NCBI RefSeq assembly: GCF_018613155.1
Contig: NZ_JAGGQU010000009.1
Coordinates: 49,732-113,731 of the forward strand
DNA length: 64,000 nucleotides
Reading direction: 5' to 3'
Origin: Bacillus sp. ISL-55
GTDB taxonomy: Bacteria; Bacillota; Bacilli; Bacillales; Cytobacillaceae
The notes beneath the pieces were generated by a model, which saw only the letters and a program-made list of their open reading frames with translations, ran no database searches and was not told where the DNA came from. Position numbers and translations under genes: made by a program. The stretch's first letter is position 1, and the number at the start of each line of letters is the position of its first letter. Below, piece by piece: positions 9,526-18,807 of the stretch.

Positions 9526-11501
9526 TCGTCAGCAACCTCCTCTGCAACTGAGATATTTTCATTTTCAAGGATGTTTCCATCTTCCTCGAGGCCGAACGCT
9601 ACATTGGATTCAATCCACTTCCTGCGTGGTTCAACCTTATCTCCCATAAGGGTCGTTACTCTTCGCTCCGCTCTTGCTGCATCGTCAATACGCACGCGGA
9701 TCAAAGTCCTCGTCTCCGGATCCATCGTCGTTTCCCAAAGCTGGTCGGCATTCATTTCTCCCAGTCCTTTATAACGCTGGATTATATAGCCTTTACCGAC
9801 TTTCTTCATCGCGTCCTTCAGCTCTTCGTCGCTCCAGGCATATTCGATGATTTCTTTTTTGCCCGTGCCCTTGCTGACCTTATATAACGGCGGCAGGGCA
9901 ATGAATACCTTACCCGCTTCGATCAGCGGCTTCATATATCGGTAAAAGAACGTCAGCAAGAGTACCTGGATATGGGCACCATCAGTATCAGCATCCGTCA
10001 TGATGACGATTTTGTCATAATTGATGTCTTCGACGTTGAAGTCTGACCCAACTCCGGCACCAATCGCATGGATGATCGTATTGATTTCTTCATTTTTGAA
10101 AATGTCCTGCAGCTTTGCTTTTTCCGTGTTGATGACTTTACCGCGCAATGGGAGCACAGCCTGGAATTTCCTATCGCGGCCCTGCTTGGCAGAACCACCA
10201 GCAGAATCACCCTCTACCAGGTAAAGTTCATTCTTCGCAGGATTCTTTGATTGCGCTGGAGTCAGTTTGCCGGATAGTATCGCATCTGATCTCTTTCTCT
10301 TCTTCCCGCTTCTTGCATCCTCGCGTGCTTTCCGGGCCGCTTCACGTGCCTGATAAGCCTTGATGGACTTGCGGATCAGTAATGTACTGATATCTGGATT
10401 TTCCTCAAGGAAATAAGAAAGGTGCTCTGAAACGACTGAGTCGACGGCAGATCTTGCTTCGCTTGTTCCCAACTTTCCCTTTGTCTGGCCTTCAAACTGA
10501 AGCAGCTCTTCAGGAATGCGCACGGAAATGATGCCTGCCAGACCTTCTCGGATGTCAGCTCCATCAAGGTTCTTATCCTTTTCCTTGAGCAAGCCAACCT
10601 TGCGGGCATATTCATTGAATACACGGGTCATCGCTGTTTTGGAACCCGCTTCATGTGTACCGCCATCTTTCGTGCGGACATTGTTGACGAATGACAACAC
10701 ATTCTCTGAGTAGCCATCGTTAAATTGAAATGCAAATTCAACTTCTATTTGGCTGTATTCACCTTCGAAGCTAACAACTGGATGCATCACATCTTTTTCT
10801 TCGTTCAAATATTCAACGAAAGCCTGTATCCCAGTCTCAAAATGAAAAGTATCCTTAACATCATTGCGCTCATCGATTAACTCTATTTTTAATCCTTTTA
10901 GCAAAAAGGCAGACTCTCTAAGACGTTCTGAGAGTGTGTCATAGTTATATGTTAGGGTAGAGAAAATTTCAGGGTCTGGTTTAAAGTGGATTGTCGTACC
11001 TGATTGGTTTGTTTTTCCGATCTTTTCAAGCGTCGTGGCTGGTTTCCCGCCATTTTCAAAACGCTGTTCATAGACGAAGCCATCACGTTTGATGGTTACA
11101 ACCAGCCATTCTGATAATGCGTTTACAACAGAAGCACCTACACCATGAAGGCCTCCGCTTGTTTTATACCCGCCCTGACCAAACTTTCCGCCTGCGTGCA
11201 AGACGGTAAGGATCACTTCAGGTGTCGGTTTGCCAAGCTTATGCATCCCGGTAGGCATACCTCTCCCTTTATCCTGGACGCTTATGGAATTATCTTTATG
11301 GATTTTGACGATGATTTGATTACCGTAGCCACCTAGTGCTTCGTCTACCGAGTTATCAACGATTTCGTATACGAGGTGATGAAGTCCCCGTGTATCTGTG
11401 CTGCCAATATACATACCGGGTCTTTTGCGAACCGCTTCAAGACCTTCAAGTACCTGTATGGCATCATCATTATAATCAAAAGCTTGCTGATTTCTTGCCA
11501 C
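9522..11501 (-). CDS. parE: DNA topoisomerase IV subunit B
   Basis: ParE is the ATPase subunit of topoisomerase IV. Motifs in order are the GHKL ATP site ([13 protein letters not shown], then GRGMPTGMH and [17 protein letters not shown]), the transducer domain, and the TOPRIM region ([18 protein letters not shown], then [11 protein letters not shown]). The likely start is the GTG at 11501, read [15 protein letters not shown], which lines up with known ParE N-termini; AAAGGGG lies 7 nt upstream. The ATG six bases earlier is only 1 nt from that ribosome site, so the GTG gives 659 residues. It forms an operon with parC. A LexA-like palindrome lies about 125 bp upstream, and B. subtilis parEC is reported to belong to the SOS regulon. 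Confidence 0.97.
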   Translation of the reverse strand: MARNQQAFDYNDDAIQVLEGLEAVRKRPGMYIGSTDTRGLHHLVYEIVDNSVDEALGGYGNQIIVKIHKDNSISVQDKGRGMPTGMHKLGKPTPEVILTVLHAGGKFGQGGYKTSGGLHGVGASVVNALSEWLVVTIKRDGFVYEQRFENGGKPATTLEKIGKTNQSGTTIHFKPDPEIFSTLTYNYDTLSERLRESAFLLKGLKIELIDERNDVKDTFHFETGIQAFVEYLNEEKDVMHPVVSFEGEYSQIEVEFAFQFNDGYSENVLSFVNNVRTKDGGTHEAGSKTAMTRVFNEYARKVGLLKEKDKNLDGADIREGLAGIISVRIPEELLQFEGQTKGKLGTSEARSAVDSVVSEHLSYFLEENPDISTLLIRKSIKAYQAREAARKAREDARSGKKRKRSDAILSGKLTPAQSKNPAKNELYLVEGDSAGGSAKQGRDRKFQAVLPLRGKVINTEKAKLQDIFKNEEINTIIHAIGAGVGSDFNVEDINYDKIVIMTDADTDGAHIQVLLLTFFYRYMKPLIEAGKVFIALPPLYKVSKGTGKKEIIEYAWSDEELKDAMKKVGKGYIIQRYKGLGEMNADQLWETTMDPETRTLIRVRIDDAARAERRVTTLMGDKVEPRRKWIESNVAFGLEEDGNILENENISVAEEVADE

Positions 11502-11943
11502 GAACATACCCCTTTCATTTCTTGCAAACAACATTGACGGTTTTTATGTATAGTGTCAATGATTTCGTTAAGTATTCGTCTTTTCTGATTTAAAAGATTA
11601 CGTGCAACGTATCCTTTTATCAGTATCAGAACAATTGTTCTCTTAGTTATTTTACCATAAGAATGGCGTCTATGCTTAATTGTAGCGATTAATTGGGATT
11701 TGGCAAACGGATTTAAAGAATTAATTGGAATTTTGTCATAAAAATACGGTTATTAGGAGACTTATGTGAAGTTTTCATGTCATTTTTTATCCTATTTTCA
11801 GATGGATGATTCAATTCATTTTTTAGAAAATCCACCTTAACCGCCTTTTTTAAAATCCGCTAAACTCCCAGCGATTTCCGCCGTTAATTTTTTAAGATGT
11901 ACTGCAACATAAGAACAAATACATTTATGGGGGCCTTTTAATT
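11502..11943. promoter_or_regulatory. Divergent promoter region between parE and the subtilase gene
   Basis: This 440-bp region separates two divergent genes. It contains the LexA-like palindrome and -10-like element for parE on one side. On the other, a GGGGG ribosome site lies 8 nt before the subtilase ATG. No gene was found inside it. Confidence 0.5.
11628..11641 (-). promoter_or_regulatory. Candidate LexA box upstream of parE
   Basis: AGAACAATTGTTCT is a perfect 14-bp palindrome with the GAAC-N4-GTTC core of the Bacillus LexA site (CGAACRNRYGTTYC). It departs from the consensus at the first base and one inner base. On the minus strand it lies just after an extended -10-like TGGTAAAAT (about 11647-11655), so bound LexA would block the parE promoter. 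Confidence 0.5.
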
Positions 11944-13335
11944 ATGAGAAGAACAAGGGTAATCTTTCTTGGATCGGCATTAATCCTTCTTCTTGCACTT
12001 ACTGCCGGTGGAATATTCAGGAATGATGCTAAAAAAGAGCCTGGGGCCAGAATTCATTCTTCAGGACAACAAGTTATGATGGCTCGGTCTATGGCAAAAG
12101 TCAATAACGTGAAATCGGGAGAGAAAATCAAGAACCAACTCGATACACAAGGAGAGGTCACTCTAATCTTTCATAACAAGAAGGATACTAGTCACTATTA
12201 TGACCATGAAGCTACAGTTGATTTTATAAAAGAACCAAGTATGGAAGAAATCGACGAAATCACACGAGATATTAAAGGCTGGGTCATCAAGCATCTAAAC
12301 TCAATTTACATTTTCAGGTCAACAGTGATGGAAACGCCCGAAATGATTGAGTATTTTAATCAGAGAGAAAACATTGAGTATTCTGAGCCTAATTTTATCT
12401 TAATGCAAAATGAAGTGAATGGACCTAATGACCTGCTTTACCAGGAGAATTACCAATGGAATCTGCCTGTCATAGGCACGGAACAAGGGTGGAAGGTAAC
12501 TCGTGGAACGGAAGAAATTGAAATTGCGATCGTAGATACTGGTGTTGATCTGGATCATCCTGATCTAAGGAACCGGATTGTTAAAGGCTATAATGTCATC
12601 AATGAGAAAGGTGAACCTGATGATGATAATGGGCATGGTACCCATGTAGCTGGGATTATTGCTTCGGAAACAGATAATAACGAGGGTGTTGCCGGCATGA
12701 CGTGGTTCAGTAAAATCATGCCAATAAAAGCGATGGGAGCAAAAGGCTATGGTACCACATTCGATATTGCAAAAGGGATTGTCTGGGCTGTTGACCACGG
12801 TGCAGATGTCATCAATTTAAGTCTCGGCAATTACCAGCCTTCAAAGGTCCTTGAGGAAGCAGTAAGATATGCATTTGAAAAAGATGTCGTCATGGTATCT
12901 GCTGCCGGAAATGATGGATCAGACCAGCCGACCTATCCTTCGGCATACCCAGAAGTATTGAGTGTAGCAGCTGTAGATTATAATGGGAACAGAGCAAGCT
13001 TTTCAAACTACGGAGATTATATTGATATTGCTGCGCCAGGTGTATATATACCTAGCACATATTTTAATAAGCAATACGCTGCCCTTTCTGGTACATCAAT
13101 GGCCGCTCCACACGTCGCCGGTCTTGCTGCACTAATCAAATCAGCTAATCCAGAGTTGAAAAGTTCACAAGTTATCAAGATCATTAAAAATTCCGCAATT
13201 GACCTTGGCGAGCAAGGAAAAGATATTGAATATGGCAATGGCTTAATTGATGTTAATTCAGCATTGCAGGAAGCGAGTAAAGAACTGCCAAGCGTCAGTG
13301 AACAAGAAAAAACGCTGTTTGATTGGCTCAGGTGA
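11944..13335 (+). CDS. S8 family serine peptidase (subtilase)
   Basis: This 463-residue exported protease has an N-terminal signal or anchor segment (residues 4-24), a propeptide-like region to about 165, and a subtilisin catalytic domain. The triad is visible: D198 in AIVDTGVDLDHPDL, H231 in NGHGTHVAGI and S385 in GTSMAAPHVAGLAAL; N323 in SAAGNDG supplies the oxyanion hole. The propeptide is longer than in secreted subtilisins and the C-terminal tail after the catalytic core is short. It probably acts outside the membrane or in the wall, in nutrition or protein turnover. It is a single gene with a shared terminator facing helD. Confidence 0.9.
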   Translation: MRRTRVIFLGSALILLLALTAGGIFRNDAKKEPGARIHSSGQQVMMARSMAKVNNVKSGEKIKNQLDTQGEVTLIFHNKKDTSHYYDHEATVDFIKEPSMEEIDEITRDIKGWVIKHLNSIYIFRSTVMETPEMIEYFNQRENIEYSEPNFILMQNEVNGPNDLLYQENYQWNLPVIGTEQGWKVTRGTEEIEIAIVDTGVDLDHPDLRNRIVKGYNVINEKGEPDDDNGHGTHVAGIIASETDNNEGVAGMTWFSKIMPIKAMGAKGYGTTFDIAKGIVWAVDHGADVINLSLGNYQPSKVLEEAVRYAFEKDVVMVSAAGNDGSDQPTYPSAYPEVLSVAAVDYNGNRASFSNYGDYIDIAAPGVYIPSTYFNKQYAALSGTSMAAPHVAGLAALIKSANPELKSSQVIKIIKNSAIDLGEQGKDIEYGNGLIDVNSALQEASKELPSVSEQEKTLFDWLR

Positions 13336-13351
13336 ATGAAAAAAATACAAA

Positions 13352-13381
13352 AACAAGCCGCCAATATATTGGCGGCTTGTT
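13352..13381. terminator. Bidirectional terminator between subtilase and helD
   Basis: AACAAGCCGCCAATATATTGGCGGCTTGTT is a near-perfect hairpin between two convergent genes. It has A-rich and T-rich flanks, so it can serve both strands. Confidence 0.8.
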
Positions 13382-13385
13382 GCTG

Positions 13386-15713
13386 TCATTCCAGATTATA
13401 TAATTGTTCATCAACATCTTCCAGAAGCGGACTAAGCTCTCCCACGGAAAGGATATATAACTCGTGCATTGCTCTTGTACAAGCTGTATATAACAATTTC
13501 CTTTCTTCCATTCTTGTGTAGGACGATGAATCGTAAATAATCACCGCGTCGAATTCAATGCCTTTTGCGAGATAAGTCGGTACGACATTAACCCCATTTT
13601 CAAAAGTCATTGTCCCTTTTTCAATCAATCTCGCATCATGCGCCAGTTTGACTCCCGCGAAAGCCGCTTTACTCTCTTTGGCTGTTTTACAAATAACCGC
13701 GATGTTTTTATGTCCTAATCCCTGCAACTCGGAGATAAGTTCATTTATCTTCAGACTATGGTCGTTGCTTTCACCGCTCGGGATGATCACTGGCTTTGGC
13801 CCCGTGCGATTGAAAGGCTCGATTATATCTCCTCCCTCAATCAGTTGCCGGGTAAATTCAACAATTTGCTTCGTTGATCTGTATGTCTTTGTAAGCCTGT
13901 ATTGTTCCTTTTCTCCAAAATCAGGAGTTGACTCCGCCAAGATCGTTTGTGCACCTGTTGGTCCTGAGTAAATCGCCTGGTTTATATCACCAAGCAATGT
14001 CATCTTGCTGTATGGAAACAGCATTTTAATATATGCAAACTGGAAAGGCGTGTAGTCCTGGGCTTCATCAATGAAAACATGGCGAATGGATGTATTCGAT
14101 TTCCTGCCTTCAATCAAATCTTGCAGGTATAGAAAAGGAGTTGCATCCTCATATGCAATAGATCTGTTTTCCAAATTACTGATTGACTGTTCACATGCGG
14201 CGGCCCAATTTTTAGGTAATGCCTCGATTTTGGAATGAGTATCTTTAAAGAAATTCATGTATATGGCTCTGATATTAATGAATTTCAATCTTTTTACTGC
14301 ATTGAACAATGGCTTGAAACGCCTCTTGACTACCATTTCCGAAAGCCACTGCTGCTCACGGTCATAATCATGGAAGGTATCATGTGCTCCACCCTGTTTT
14401 TTCTGGCTTTGCTTAAATGCCTCTAGATAATCTTCCTTTTCAAGGAATTGAATCTCCTTTTCAACCCATTCCTGTGACATTTCCGCTTTTGCTTTTTTCT
14501 TCAGTTCCTTTAACAGCCATTCCTTAACAAGCTGAATTCTGTTTGGAATTGAAATACTGTTATCAAGTGAATCATAGTATGCTGCTATGTCTTTTTTTGA
14601 GATGATTGCCCGTTTCTTTAAGCCTAAGCTCTTAAAGACAAGCGTTTCCCTGGCTAATTTCTCAGCGTAATCATCCAATAACTTTTTAAACTCTAAACCC
14701 GCCTTAAAACGTATACTTTCAATCCGGTCAAAATAAGCATCATTTTTTTCTGCTTCTAGCAGGAATTCCATTTGTTCAAAAGGGTCCTCTAGTTCATATT
14801 CAGCGCCAAACCGTGTTGAAAGATACTCCTGGAATGTGGCCTGCTGCATATTTTCTTCACCAAGCTCCGGCAAAACTGTAGCAACATAGCTATTGAAGAG
14901 CGGATTGGGTGAAAATAACATGATATTTTCCGACGTGATGATATTCCGATACTTGTAAAGTAAATACGCGACGCGCTGCATGGCAGCTGATGTTTTTCCG
15001 CTTCCTGCCACACCCTGGACGACAACAAGACTGCTTGAGTCGTTGCGAATGATTTGGTTCTGTTCCTTCTGGATCGTTGCCACAATGGTTTTCATTTGGG
15101 TATCAGCGTTGTTGCCGAGGACTTCCTGGAGCATTTCATCACCAATGGTAACCCCGGTTTCAAACATTGCTTTGATTTTGCCGCCCTTAATGACAAACTG
15201 GCGCTTTAGCTCCATTTCCCCTTTTATGTCTTCTGTTTCTGTTTTATATTGTGCCGGACCGGGTGAGTAGTCATAATATAGACCGGAAATAGGGGCTCTC
15301 CAGTCATAGATCAGGAAGTTTTCTTCCTGTTCATCCATTAGGGTCGCAATGCCTAAGTAAATTCTTTCAGCCTCATTTTCACCATCTTCTTTAAAATCAA
15401 CTCTTCCGAAATAGGGAGAAAACCTGAGGCGGGATAATGTCTGAAGCTGTTTGACCATTTGGGATTGTGTCCGTTCACGCTCCGACAATAGCGCTGCCTG
15501 TTGCTTAATGCTCGTGAACGTTTCTGCAACATCGTCAGCTTCATCAAAGTTGACTGTAACATCCTCCCAAAAGGTTTTTCTGATCTGAAGAGCATCGGAG
15601 CCGACATCACTGGAACTTTCATTCCATTTCGCTGCTTTTTTATCAATTTCCTCAATGATGGATTCAACACGTTCATGTTCCATTTCTAAATCTTTAATCT
15701 GCTTTTCTTCCAT
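13386..15713 (-). CDS. helD: RNA polymerase recycling motor HelD
   Basis: This 775-residue superfamily 1 helicase-like ATPase matches Bacillus HelD (YvgS, about 774 residues). HelD binds RNA polymerase and frees stalled or post-termination enzyme from nucleic acid. The N-terminal coiled coil (residues 1-75) precedes YLGIATLMDEQEENFLIYDWRAP-type family segments. Walker A is VAGSGKTSAAMQR (about 231-243), helicase motif II is FIDEAQDYTPFQ, and later SF1 motifs include TLLGDINQAIY and TYRSTKQI. In several Firmicutes HelD influences spore formation and rifamycin tolerance. It is transcribed alone, convergent with the subtilase gene. Its placement next to parEC is an insertion compared with B. subtilis. 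Confidence 0.93.
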   Translation of the reverse strand: MEEKQIKDLEMEHERVESIIEEIDKKAAKWNESSSDVGSDALQIRKTFWEDVTVNFDEADDVAETFTSIKQQAALLSERERTQSQMVKQLQTLSRLRFSPYFGRVDFKEDGENEAERIYLGIATLMDEQEENFLIYDWRAPISGLYYDYSPGPAQYKTETEDIKGEMELKRQFVIKGGKIKAMFETGVTIGDEMLQEVLGNNADTQMKTIVATIQKEQNQIIRNDSSSLVVVQGVAGSGKTSAAMQRVAYLLYKYRNIITSENIMLFSPNPLFNSYVATVLPELGEENMQQATFQEYLSTRFGAEYELEDPFEQMEFLLEAEKNDAYFDRIESIRFKAGLEFKKLLDDYAEKLARETLVFKSLGLKKRAIISKKDIAAYYDSLDNSISIPNRIQLVKEWLLKELKKKAKAEMSQEWVEKEIQFLEKEDYLEAFKQSQKKQGGAHDTFHDYDREQQWLSEMVVKRRFKPLFNAVKRLKFINIRAIYMNFFKDTHSKIEALPKNWAAACEQSISNLENRSIAYEDATPFLYLQDLIEGRKSNTSIRHVFIDEAQDYTPFQFAYIKMLFPYSKMTLLGDINQAIYSGPTGAQTILAESTPDFGEKEQYRLTKTYRSTKQIVEFTRQLIEGGDIIEPFNRTGPKPVIIPSGESNDHSLKINELISELQGLGHKNIAVICKTAKESKAAFAGVKLAHDARLIEKGTMTFENGVNVVPTYLAKGIEFDAVIIYDSSSYTRMEERKLLYTACTRAMHELYILSVGELSPLLEDVDEQLYNLE

Positions 15714-16195
15714 GAAAAATCACTCCCAAACTCAATGCTCTTTTACTTGACTGCCACTGTTTTATGTGATAATGTTATGATAGAATTATTATGTGTATGC
15801 ACTATAGATAAACACTGCCAACTTTCATTTTACTATGTACCTATTTTTATTACAAATATCTTTTACCTAGGCTCTTTTCTCAAACTTTGTTGCTATTTGA
15901 CTACAATATATGATTATATGACCGTTTTTCTTGGTAAAGTTGACTCTTTTATGAGAAAAGAGCGTACAAACTTTATTCGGAACTGCAAAATGGCCTTTTA
16001 TTACGTTAAAATCGGCTTTAGGATTTTAACAACAATCTTTACGAAAACAGCCTTTACCTAAAACCACCTTTGAAGGTGCTTTTTTATTTTCTACAAATAT
16101 CCTATATATATTTATTCGAAATCTAACCTTTTTAAACTTAAAAACCGCGACGCTGATTTGCAGCGCGCGGTTTTTATGGTTTTTTTTAAGAATAA
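15714..16195. other. Intergenic region between helD and the glycerate kinase gene
   Basis: The left end carries the minus-strand promoter and ribosome site of helD. A frame of about 108 codons on the plus strand (15735-16061) is rejected for lack of a ribosome site and for Cys- and aromatic-rich composition. A short CACCTT/AAGGTG hairpin with a T-run (about 16066-16086) may be a weak terminator. The right end holds the glycerate kinase terminator. Confidence 0.4.
16140..16175 (-). terminator. Terminator of glycerate kinase operon
   Basis: AAAACCGCG...CGCGGTTTT with an inner CGCTG/CAGCG extension forms a 14-bp stem with one bulge. It lies downstream of the glycerate kinase stop codon on the minus strand. 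Confidence 0.8.
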
Positions 16196-17329
16196 TTACT
16201 TGCCAAGTTTGATTACGGATGCGATGTTTGCGGCAATTCTTTCAACATACGTACTGGCGTTTTCGAACGCGTCTTGTAGAGTTATGACACCTGGTACTAT
16301 GCTGAATACCGCGTCGATCCCATGTTCATGCACTACTTCACTGTCTGATGCGACATTACCCGCGATCGCGATGACCGGAACATTGTGTCGTTTCGCTGTC
16401 TTCGCAACGCCAATCGGGGTTTTGCCAAAGATTGTTTGTCCATCAATCTTCCCTTCTCCGGTTATAACAAAATCGGCATCTTGTAAATGGGTTTCAAGCT
16501 TGGCAGCCTCCAGAACAATGTCAACGCCTCTTTTTAACTCGGCAGACAGGAATGCCAGCAATCCACCGCCAAGTCCTCCTGCTGCGCCTGCGCCTGAAAC
16601 ATGTTCAATATCTTTGTTAAGATCTTTACGAATAACATCAGCAAAATGGCGAAGGTTATTGTCCAATTCTTCAACTATTTCTGGTGTTGCCCCTTTTTGT
16701 GGTCCGAAAATATGGGATGCGCCTCTCTTGCCTGTTAACGGATTATCCACATCGCAGGCAACATCAATTTTTACCGATTCCAGCCGTTTATCTAATCCAG
16801 CAATGTTAACACCAGCAAGCGAATTTAATGCTCCTCCACCCTCACCTATTTCTTTTCCATCAGAATCCAGAAGCATGATGCCAAGTGCTCTTGCCATTCC
16901 GGCTCCTCCATCATTAGTGGCACTTCCGCCAATTCCAATAATAATATGTTCAACACCATAGTCCAAAGCCGCGCCAATCAGTTCACCGGTACCCCGTGTT
17001 GTAGTAATCAGCGGGTTTCTGTCACCAGAAGGCACGAGATGAAGTCCTGATGCGGCAGCCATCTCTATGACCGCAGTTTTTTCATCACCGGAAATACCGA
17101 AAAATGCTTCAACCGGAGTACCAAGCGGCCCTGTTACTATTTTTGTGATGATTTTCCCTCCTGTTGCATCAACGAGGGATTGAACAGTTCCTTCGCCTCC
17201 ATCTGCCATAGGTACTTTTACAAAGCTTGCCTCTGGAAGGATTTTTTTCATGCCATTCTCGATTGCTGTAGCGGCCTCAAGCGCGGTAAGGCTCTCTTTA
17301 AATGAATCAGGTGCTATTACAATTTTCAT
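16196..17329 (-). CDS. Glycerate kinase
   Basis: This 377-residue member of the GarK/GlxK family phosphorylates D-glycerate with ATP, feeding lower glycolysis. Characteristic parts are IVIAPDSFKESLTA at the start, PMADGGEGTVQSL near residue 40, IGIGGSATNDGGAGMARALG around 130-150, and GAGAAGGLGGGLLAF and TGEGKIDGQTIFGKTPIGVA later. Length is normal for the family. The gene lies about 90 bp after a GntP permease gene on the same strand, with only a weak hairpin between, so the two probably form an uptake-and-phosphorylation operon for glycerate. A CdaR-type regulator is encoded just upstream. Whether the product is 2- or 3-phosphoglycerate cannot be read from the sequence. Confidence 0.93.
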   Translation of the reverse strand: MKIVIAPDSFKESLTALEAATAIENGMKKILPEASFVKVPMADGGEGTVQSLVDATGGKIITKIVTGPLGTPVEAFFGISGDEKTAVIEMAAASGLHLVPSGDRNPLITTTRGTGELIGAALDYGVEHIIIGIGGSATNDGGAGMARALGIMLLDSDGKEIGEGGGALNSLAGVNIAGLDKRLESVKIDVACDVDNPLTGKRGASHIFGPQKGATPEIVEELDNNLRHFADVIRKDLNKDIEHVSGAGAAGGLGGGLLAFLSAELKRGVDIVLEAAKLETHLQDADFVITGEGKIDGQTIFGKTPIGVAKTAKRHNVPVIAIAGNVASDSEVVHEHGIDAVFSIVPGVITLQDAFENASTYVERIAANIASVIKLGK

Positions 17330-17381
17330 GCTCGTTTTCTCCTCTCATTGGATACCGGAGTATTATTACACTGAAATGAAA

Positions 17382-17410
17382 GGTCCGGACTTCTTAGAAA
17401 ATCCAGACCC
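17382..17410 (-). terminator. Weak intercistronic hairpin between permease and kinase genes
   Basis: GGTCCGGACT and AATCCAGACC pair imperfectly across the short gap between the two genes. It may reduce read-through or act as a processing site rather than a full terminator. Confidence 0.4.
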
Positions 17411-17417
17411 ATTTTAC

Positions 17418-18689
17418 TTAACTGAAGAACTTGAAGATACCAAAGATTAGTGTCGATACGATTGCAAGCGTCAAACCGACAGCTGTTTCGTAAGGAATTA
17501 ATTTCAAACGTTCTTTGATTTCCATGTTTACACTTCCGCCTGTTGCGTGGAAGAAACTTCCATGCGGAAGGTGATCTAGTACTGTTGCACCAGCGTGAAC
17601 CATGGCAGCACCTGCTATTGCAGTGACTCCCATTTCAAGAATTGTTGATCCGAATACCTGGGAAGCAACAGCTGTTCCTGCTGTTGTCGAAGCAGTTGCA
17701 GCCGACATGAAAATACCAGATACAGGGGCAAGAACGAATGCCGGAAGGCCAAGGGCATCCAGGCTGTTAATCAGGACATCCTTTAAACCTGAATTAGCGA
17801 TGATTCCTGCTAGTGTACCTGTACCAAGGAGCATAATAGCTACACCAGACATTTTGCCGAGGCCTGCCACTGCATAGTCATTGATATGTCTGATTCGTCC
17901 CATCGCAAGAGCTCCGGCAATCCCGCCTGCAGGCAGGGCGATCATTGGGTCGATGTTAATATCAAACAAAGGACGAAGTGCAAGCAGGATGATTGTCACC
18001 AATGGCGCGACAATCGCTGGGACAATTAACGGAAGTTTCCCTTGAACTGCTGTTTCACTTTCCTGAGCTGTAACGTTAGAGCCTTTATTAACTAGCTTCT
18101 TAGCTAAAATATAAGTGACAGTCAATCCGAAAATAGCTGGAATGATTCCTGCAGCCATAACAGAAGTCAAGGGAATTCCATATGCATCTGAAGCAGCTAT
18201 TGCATTCGGATTGGGTGACATGATATTTCCAACCTTACCGCCGCCGATCATCGCAAGCAGGATAGCTGTTTTGGAAATACCAGCTCTATTTGCGATGGCA
18301 AGTGCAATCGGCGCAACAGTGATGACAGCGACATCAACAAATACCCCGACAGTAGTAAGGATCATTGTTGCGATCGCAAGTGCAAGCAGTGCTCGTGTGT
18401 CGCCAACTTTTTTAACGATTGTTTCTGCGATTACTGCAGCAGCACCCGATTCAATCAAGACACCAGCAAGCACACCAGCAGCCAGGATTCTTAAAACTGC
18501 GGGTATAATCCCTTTTGCACCTTCCATCATCAAGGTCACAGTATTTGTAACATCTACTCCGCCTACAAGTCCTCCGATCAGGGCTCCGGCGATCATTCCA
18601 TACGCTGGTGAAACCTTCTTTAAAATAAGGAAAATAGCAACAATAAGTGCAACGATTGCGCCGAAAGCGCTTACTTGAATATCCATCAT
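17418..18689 (-). CDS. GntP family permease, probably for glycerate
   Basis: This 423-residue, about 12-segment membrane protein belongs to the GntP gluconate:H+ symporter family (IFLILKKVSPAYGMIAGALIGGL near the start, SPNPNAIAASDAYGIPL in the core, AGATVLDHLPHGSFFHATGG near the end). Pairing with glycerate kinase and a CdaR regulator points to glycerate or a related sugar acid as substrate, which is inference. Two adjacent ATGs begin the frame; the second (18686) lies 7 nt after AGGAGG and may be the true start, shortening the protein by one residue. A cre-like site lies about 35 bp upstream. Confidence 0.88.
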   Translation of the reverse strand: MMDIQVSAFGAIVALIVAIFLILKKVSPAYGMIAGALIGGLVGGVDVTNTVTLMMEGAKGIIPAVLRILAAGVLAGVLIESGAAAVIAETIVKKVGDTRALLALAIATMILTTVGVFVDVAVITVAPIALAIANRAGISKTAILLAMIGGGKVGNIMSPNPNAIAASDAYGIPLTSVMAAGIIPAIFGLTVTYILAKKLVNKGSNVTAQESETAVQGKLPLIVPAIVAPLVTIILLALRPLFDINIDPMIALPAGGIAGALAMGRIRHINDYAVAGLGKMSGVAIMLLGTGTLAGIIANSGLKDVLINSLDALGLPAFVLAPVSGIFMSAATASTTAGTAVASQVFGSTILEMGVTAIAGAAMVHAGATVLDHLPHGSFFHATGGSVNMEIKERLKLIPYETAVGLTLAIVSTLIFGIFKFFS

Positions 18690-18721
18690 GATGCCTCCTA
18701 TAAATCATTTTGTAACTCCAT

Positions 18722-18735
18722 TGTAAGCGCTGTCT
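18722..18735 (-). promoter_or_regulatory. Candidate cre site upstream of the GntP-glycerate kinase operon
   Basis: TGTAAGCGCTGTCT matches the CcpA operator consensus TGWAARCGYTWNCW at all but one constrained position. Its place between the CdaR gene and the operon start would allow carbon catabolite control. A match of this length can occur by chance, so it is a candidate only. Confidence 0.45.
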
Positions 18736-18765
18736 TATCTATTTACATTAGTCAAACCATCAAAA

Positions 18766-18791
18766 AAAGACCTGTAATACAACAGATCTTT
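18766..18791 (-). terminator. Terminator of the CdaR-type regulator gene
   Basis: On the minus strand AAAGATCTGT pairs with ACAGGTCTTT (one G-U pair) around a 6-nt loop and is followed by a T-run. It lies 15 bp beyond the regulator's stop codon. Confidence 0.7.
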
Positions 18792-18807
18792 TGTGCATTT
18801 GCACAAT

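Noticed and set aside
15735..16061. Plus-strand frame of 108 codons upstream of helD
   Set aside because: It has no ribosome site, an unusual Cys- and aromatic-rich composition and overlaps the expected helD promoter region.
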